A DNA stretch of 42,708 bases, taken from the NCBI GenBank assembly GCA_003175985.1, contig PSRJ01000122.1:1-42708 (forward strand), in the 5' to 3' direction. Below the pieces are notes generated by a model, which was not told where the DNA came from, searched no databases, and worked only from the letters and a program-made list of their open reading frames with translations. The first letter of the stretch is position 1; each line of letters begins with the position of its first letter. The DNA comes from Terriglobia bacterium. GTDB taxonomy: Bacteria > Acidobacteriota > Terriglobia > Bryobacterales > Bryobacteraceae. A program made the position numbers and the translations under genes. Shown here in pieces: positions 40,375 through 42,708 of this stretch.

Positions 40375-41458
40375 GACGAACTGGGACGGCGTTGCGCTCT
40401 GTTTTCTGAAGCAGTTCCACCAGGTATTGCTTCCATACCGCCGCCTGCGAGTGCGTACCGTGGCCGCGCGTTTCTTCGCTCGTTGGAATCAGAATGTAAC
40501 GCCCGCGCGGCACCTTCTCGATTCCCCGGGCGGCTTGGCCCAATTCCGGCGGATTCACTTCATCATCGGCCGAATTGATCACCCACAGCGGCGCCCGGAT
40601 CTCCCTCAGGTGCGGTTCGGGGTTGTAGTCGCGCGAGGCTTCGAATTGGTACAGCATATCGTTCGCATCTACCTGCTTCGCCCGCTCTCGCAACGCTGCT
40701 ACAGCCGCATCCGCTTTATCCGGTGTCGGGTTCGCCTTTTGCAATTGATGCGGGCTGCTCGTCATCATCCACAGTGCGTACTCGGCGGCGATCAGGCCAT
40801 TTATCGGCGGACTGGTGTATTCACCGTCCTTCCACTCCGGATCGTTGCGGATCGCCTGGATGATCATGGCGCGGAACATCCGGTTGCGGCCGGCGATCTC
40901 CACCGGCGCGCTGGCCAAAGGCATCAAAGCGTCCATGGCATCCGGGTACAGGTAGCCCCAAACCCACGTGTGCATCGCCCCCATGGACGTCCCCATCACC
41001 AGCCGCAAATGGTCCACTCCCAGGCCCTCGCGCAGCAGCCTGAATTCGGCCCGCACCATGTCCTCGTAATCGTAGTGAGGGAATCTGGCGCGCATGCCAT
41101 CGGAAGGCTTGCTCGATTTCCCGTGGCCGATTCCATCCGGCAGAATGAGGAAGTGACTTTCTGCGTCAAGCGGCTGGCCACGGCCAAAAAGCTGGCCGCT
41201 GAAATTCTCGCGCAAAAACCCGCTCCCCGTTCCTCCGGTTCCGTGCAGAATGAGCACCGCGTTGCGGACGTGCCCCGAGGCGTCACGCAGCGGTTTGCCG
41301 ATCGTAATGTAGTGTATTCGCAGTTCCGGCAAGCGTTCGCCCGCGTGAAAGACAAAATCCCGAGTGACCCAATCGCTCTCAATCTGGTTCGAATAAGCCG
41401 GTGTTACAGGCTGAGCCCAGACCGCAAGAGTCGTAAGAAACAGGCCCCACACGCGCAT
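40361..41458 (-). CDS. Alpha/beta hydrolase of the homoserine O-acetyltransferase (MetX) type, exported
   Basis: 365 residues from the ATG at 41458; the frame is open to 41578 but MRVWGLFLTTLAVWAQ is a clear signal peptide and so the likely start. Features are the oxyanion segment LILHGTGGTGSG at 69-80, nucleophile elbow MGTSMGAMHTW with S158, an acid in INSADDEVNPPE, and the late His of RGHGTHSQAAVWK. This is the MetX-like arrangement (GGSMGG-type elbow and GHD-type His), but export and the changed sequence make true homoserine acetylation unlikely; a secreted esterase or acylase is more plausible. The stop lies within the end of the metallo-hydrolase gene. Confidence 0.82.
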   Translation of the reverse strand: MRVWGLFLTTLAVWAQPVTPAYSNQIESDWVTRDFVFHAGERLPELRIHYITIGKPLRDASGHVRNAVLILHGTGGTGSGFLRENFSGQLFGRGQPLDAESHFLILPDGIGHGKSSKPSDGMRARFPHYDYEDMVRAEFRLLREGLGVDHLRLVMGTSMGAMHTWVWGYLYPDAMDALMPLASAPVEIAGRNRMFRAMIIQAIRNDPEWKDGEYTSPPINGLIAAEYALWMMTSSPHQLQKANPTPDKADAAVAALRERAKQVDANDMLYQFEASRDYNPEPHLREIRAPLWVINSADDEVNPPELGQAARGIEKVPRGRYILIPTSEETRGHGTHSQAAVWKQYLVELLQKTERNAVPVRLTGR

Positions 41459-41501
41459 CACATTTGGAGCGTACCATAAGGACGTTACAATAAGATTCGG
41501 A

Positions 41502-41930
41502 ATGGCGGACAACGAACATTTCGAACTGCTGATGCGCGACGTGGACGCATGGAACCGGTGGCGCGAAGAGCATCCCAAAGAGAAGCCGGACCTCGCTTAT
41601 GCAGTGATGCGCGGCGCGAATCTGACATTGGCCAACCTCTCGTGGGCGCAATTACGCGAAGCCGACCTGGTGCTGGCCAATCTGCGCGGCGCGGATTTGC
41701 GGCATGCGGATCTGAGCGGCGCGAACCTGATTGGCGCGCGGCTGATGGGTGTCGATCTGGCCCACGCCAATATTTGCGGCGCAGACCTTTCAACGGCGGA
41801 GGATCTTACCGAGGAGCAACTGCGCGAAACACGCGGTGACGCCTTCACCAAACTGCCGGATGAATTGCACGCCCCGGAGAATTGGGCATCGAAAAACCCC
41901 AAGCGCAGATCAATGCCCAAAAACGATTGA
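41502..41930 (+). CDS. Pentapeptide-repeat protein
   Basis: 142 residues. After an N-terminal helix region (LLMRDVDAWNRWREEHP), residues about 35-97 hold consecutive A(D/N)LxX units: ANLTLANLSWAQLREADL, ANLRGADLRHADLSGANL, ARLMGVDLAHANICGADL, giving a right-handed quadrilateral beta-helix. The C-terminus is charged and probably helical. Pentapeptide proteins have many roles, and quinolone-protecting Qnr proteins are longer and better ordered. A TACAAT box at 41486-41491 with only about 10 bases to the ATG suggests a short or leaderless transcript. It converges with the ankyrin gene 7 bases away. Confidence 0.85.
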   Translation: MADNEHFELLMRDVDAWNRWREEHPKEKPDLAYAVMRGANLTLANLSWAQLREADLVLANLRGADLRHADLSGANLIGARLMGVDLAHANICGADLSTAEDLTEEQLRETRGDAFTKLPDELHAPENWASKNPKRRSMPKND

Positions 41931-41937
41931 CACGGCA

Positions 41938-42708
41938 CTACTTCTTGAGACTCTTCAGCAGGGCCTCAGTACTGGGATAGCCCGGATGCTCGCCACCCGC
42001 GCCGCTCGCCAATTCCAGCGCGGTCTTGCCGCGTGAATCTCGAAGATCGAGGCTCGCGCCGTGACTGGCAAGGTATTGGATGATTTGATCGGCTCCCCGA
42101 TCGGCTGCTCCGTGCAGCGCCGTCTGCTTCTTCTCATTGGCCGCGTTCACGTCCAGCCCGAGTTCGATACAGAATTTCACGGCTTCCAGCGCGTCGGCTT
42201 CCGGAATCTGGCTATCGCCGTAGCGCCAGCCTTGTCCCGCGGCCGCCATCAGTGCCGTCACGCCCTGTTGGTTGGTCAGTTTTGGATCCGCACCGTGTTC
42301 GAGCAGCAGCCGCATCGCGGCCACGTCTCCGGTTTTGGCTGCTCGGAGGAATGGAGTTGTATCCGCAACCAGCAAGGGATCGGGGCCGTCGGGAATTCCG
42401 CGGCCCGGAGTCGCCGCCGTAAGCCGCGGATTCGGCGCAGCCCCTCGCGCCAGAAGCATTCGAGCGATGTCGAGCCCATTGAGCTTGTCACCGTCCCTCG
42501 GCGCGGGGCGCGTGGTGGAGGGCTCTAACGTGTTCATATCGATTGCCGCATAAAGCGGCGTTCGGCCCCAGGTATCGGCGATGTTCGGATCGGCGCCCGC
42601 CTCAACCAGCAAGCCCGCCGTATCGTAATGCCCGTTGATAATCGCCATGATGAGCGGCGTGATCCCGTCGGGATCTGCCAAATTCAGATCGGCGCCCCGG
42701 TTTACCAG
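41938..42708 (-). CDS. Ankyrin-repeat protein, partial (N-terminus off the window)
   Basis: At least 256 residues; the frame is still open at the right edge (LVNRGADLNLADPDG...), so the protein continues beyond 42708. A TTG at 42681 is not a credible start. About six to seven ankyrin repeats are visible, for example DGITPLIMAIINGHYDTAGL, DTTPFLRAAKTGDVAAMRLL, GVTALMAAAGQG, KKQTALHGAADRGADQIIQY and RGKTALELASG. The fourth and fifth carry insertions. Ankyrin proteins mediate protein binding. The segment seen has no signal peptide because the start is missing. The function is unknown. Confidence 0.85.
   Translation of the reverse strand: MVNRGADLNLADPDGITPLIMAIINGHYDTAGLLVEAGADPNIADTWGRTPLYAAIDMNTLEPSTTRPAPRDGDKLNGLDIARMLLARGAAPNPRLTAATPGRGIPDGPDPLLVADTTPFLRAAKTGDVAAMRLLLEHGADPKLTNQQGVTALMAAAGQGWRYGDSQIPEADALEAVKFCIELGLDVNAANEKKQTALHGAADRGADQIIQYLASHGASLDLRDSRGKTALELASGAGGEHPGYPSTEALLKSLKK

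Noticed and set aside
40361..41458. Calling this gene metX for methionine biosynthesis
   Set aside because: The protein has a signal peptide and family-level motifs only; methionine enzymes are cytoplasmic, so a symbol is not justified.
41502..41930. Calling the pentapeptide-repeat protein a Qnr-type quinolone resistance factor
   Set aside because: Qnr proteins are longer, with more regular repeats; here only about 60 residues are pentapeptide units and the ends are unrelated.

Overview
The window is GC-rich DNA from what is most likely an Acidobacteriota member of the Solibacter/Bryobacter type. This is an inference from gene content: two very large Oar-like TonB receptors with a carboxypeptidase-regulatory-like N-terminus, many secreted c-type cytochromes and PQQ beta-propellers, a cytochrome/copper-monooxygenase fusion family, and heptameric AGCTATC-type simple repeats. 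There is no rRNA or 16S marker, and I recognised no tRNA gene.

Layout. (1) 1-4046: the 3' end of a type III-A CRISPR-Cas operon (end of cas10/csm1, then csm2-csm3-csm4-csm5, tightly overlapping). No CRISPR array, cas6 or CARF effector lies in the window. (2) 4234-6051: an exported nine-haem cytochrome c behind a near-perfect 26-bp palindrome that overlaps its promoter. (3) 6110-7440, minus strand: a VOC protein and homoserine kinase. (4) 7817-15951: a TonB receptor followed without a gap by DUF305, LVIVD beta-propeller, a quinohemoprotein-amine-dehydrogenase-alpha-like protein and DUF6152, probably one operon. (5) 15964-21985: an alpha/beta hydrolase (minus) lacking the expected catalytic His, an NCS2 purine permease (plus) and a second TonB receptor (minus). 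(6) 22274-25822: a PQQ glucose-dehydrogenase-like quinoprotein and an AbgB-like M20 amidohydrolase. (7) 25855-27502: a small accessory patch with a dispersed repeat, a DUF433/DUF5615 toxin-antitoxin pair and a DUF2971 pseudogene broken by three single-base deletions. (8) 27503-37877: a back-to-back locus. Two copies of a two-gene module (haem c/PHM-like copper protein plus a secreted partner with an Ig-like C-terminus) flank a PVA-dehydrogenase-like quinohaemoprotein lipoprotein and a Tat-exported quinoprotein; an N-acyl-D-amino-acid deacylase follows. (9) 37951-42708: an exported propeller-like protein, an ACT-domain protein, a B3-like metallo-hydrolase, a MetX-like alpha/beta hydrolase, a pentapeptide-repeat protein and a truncated ankyrin-repeat protein.

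Taken together, most of the window encodes periplasmic or outer-membrane oxidative catabolism: TonB import, PQQ- and haem-dependent oxidation, and hydrolysis of amides or D-amino acid derivatives, next to an antiviral type III-A system. The best candidate for an undescribed system is the duplicated copper/haem-c plus partner module of region 8. The second is the orphan QHNDH-alpha-like operon of region 4. All functional statements rest on motif recognition by eye; no database search was run.
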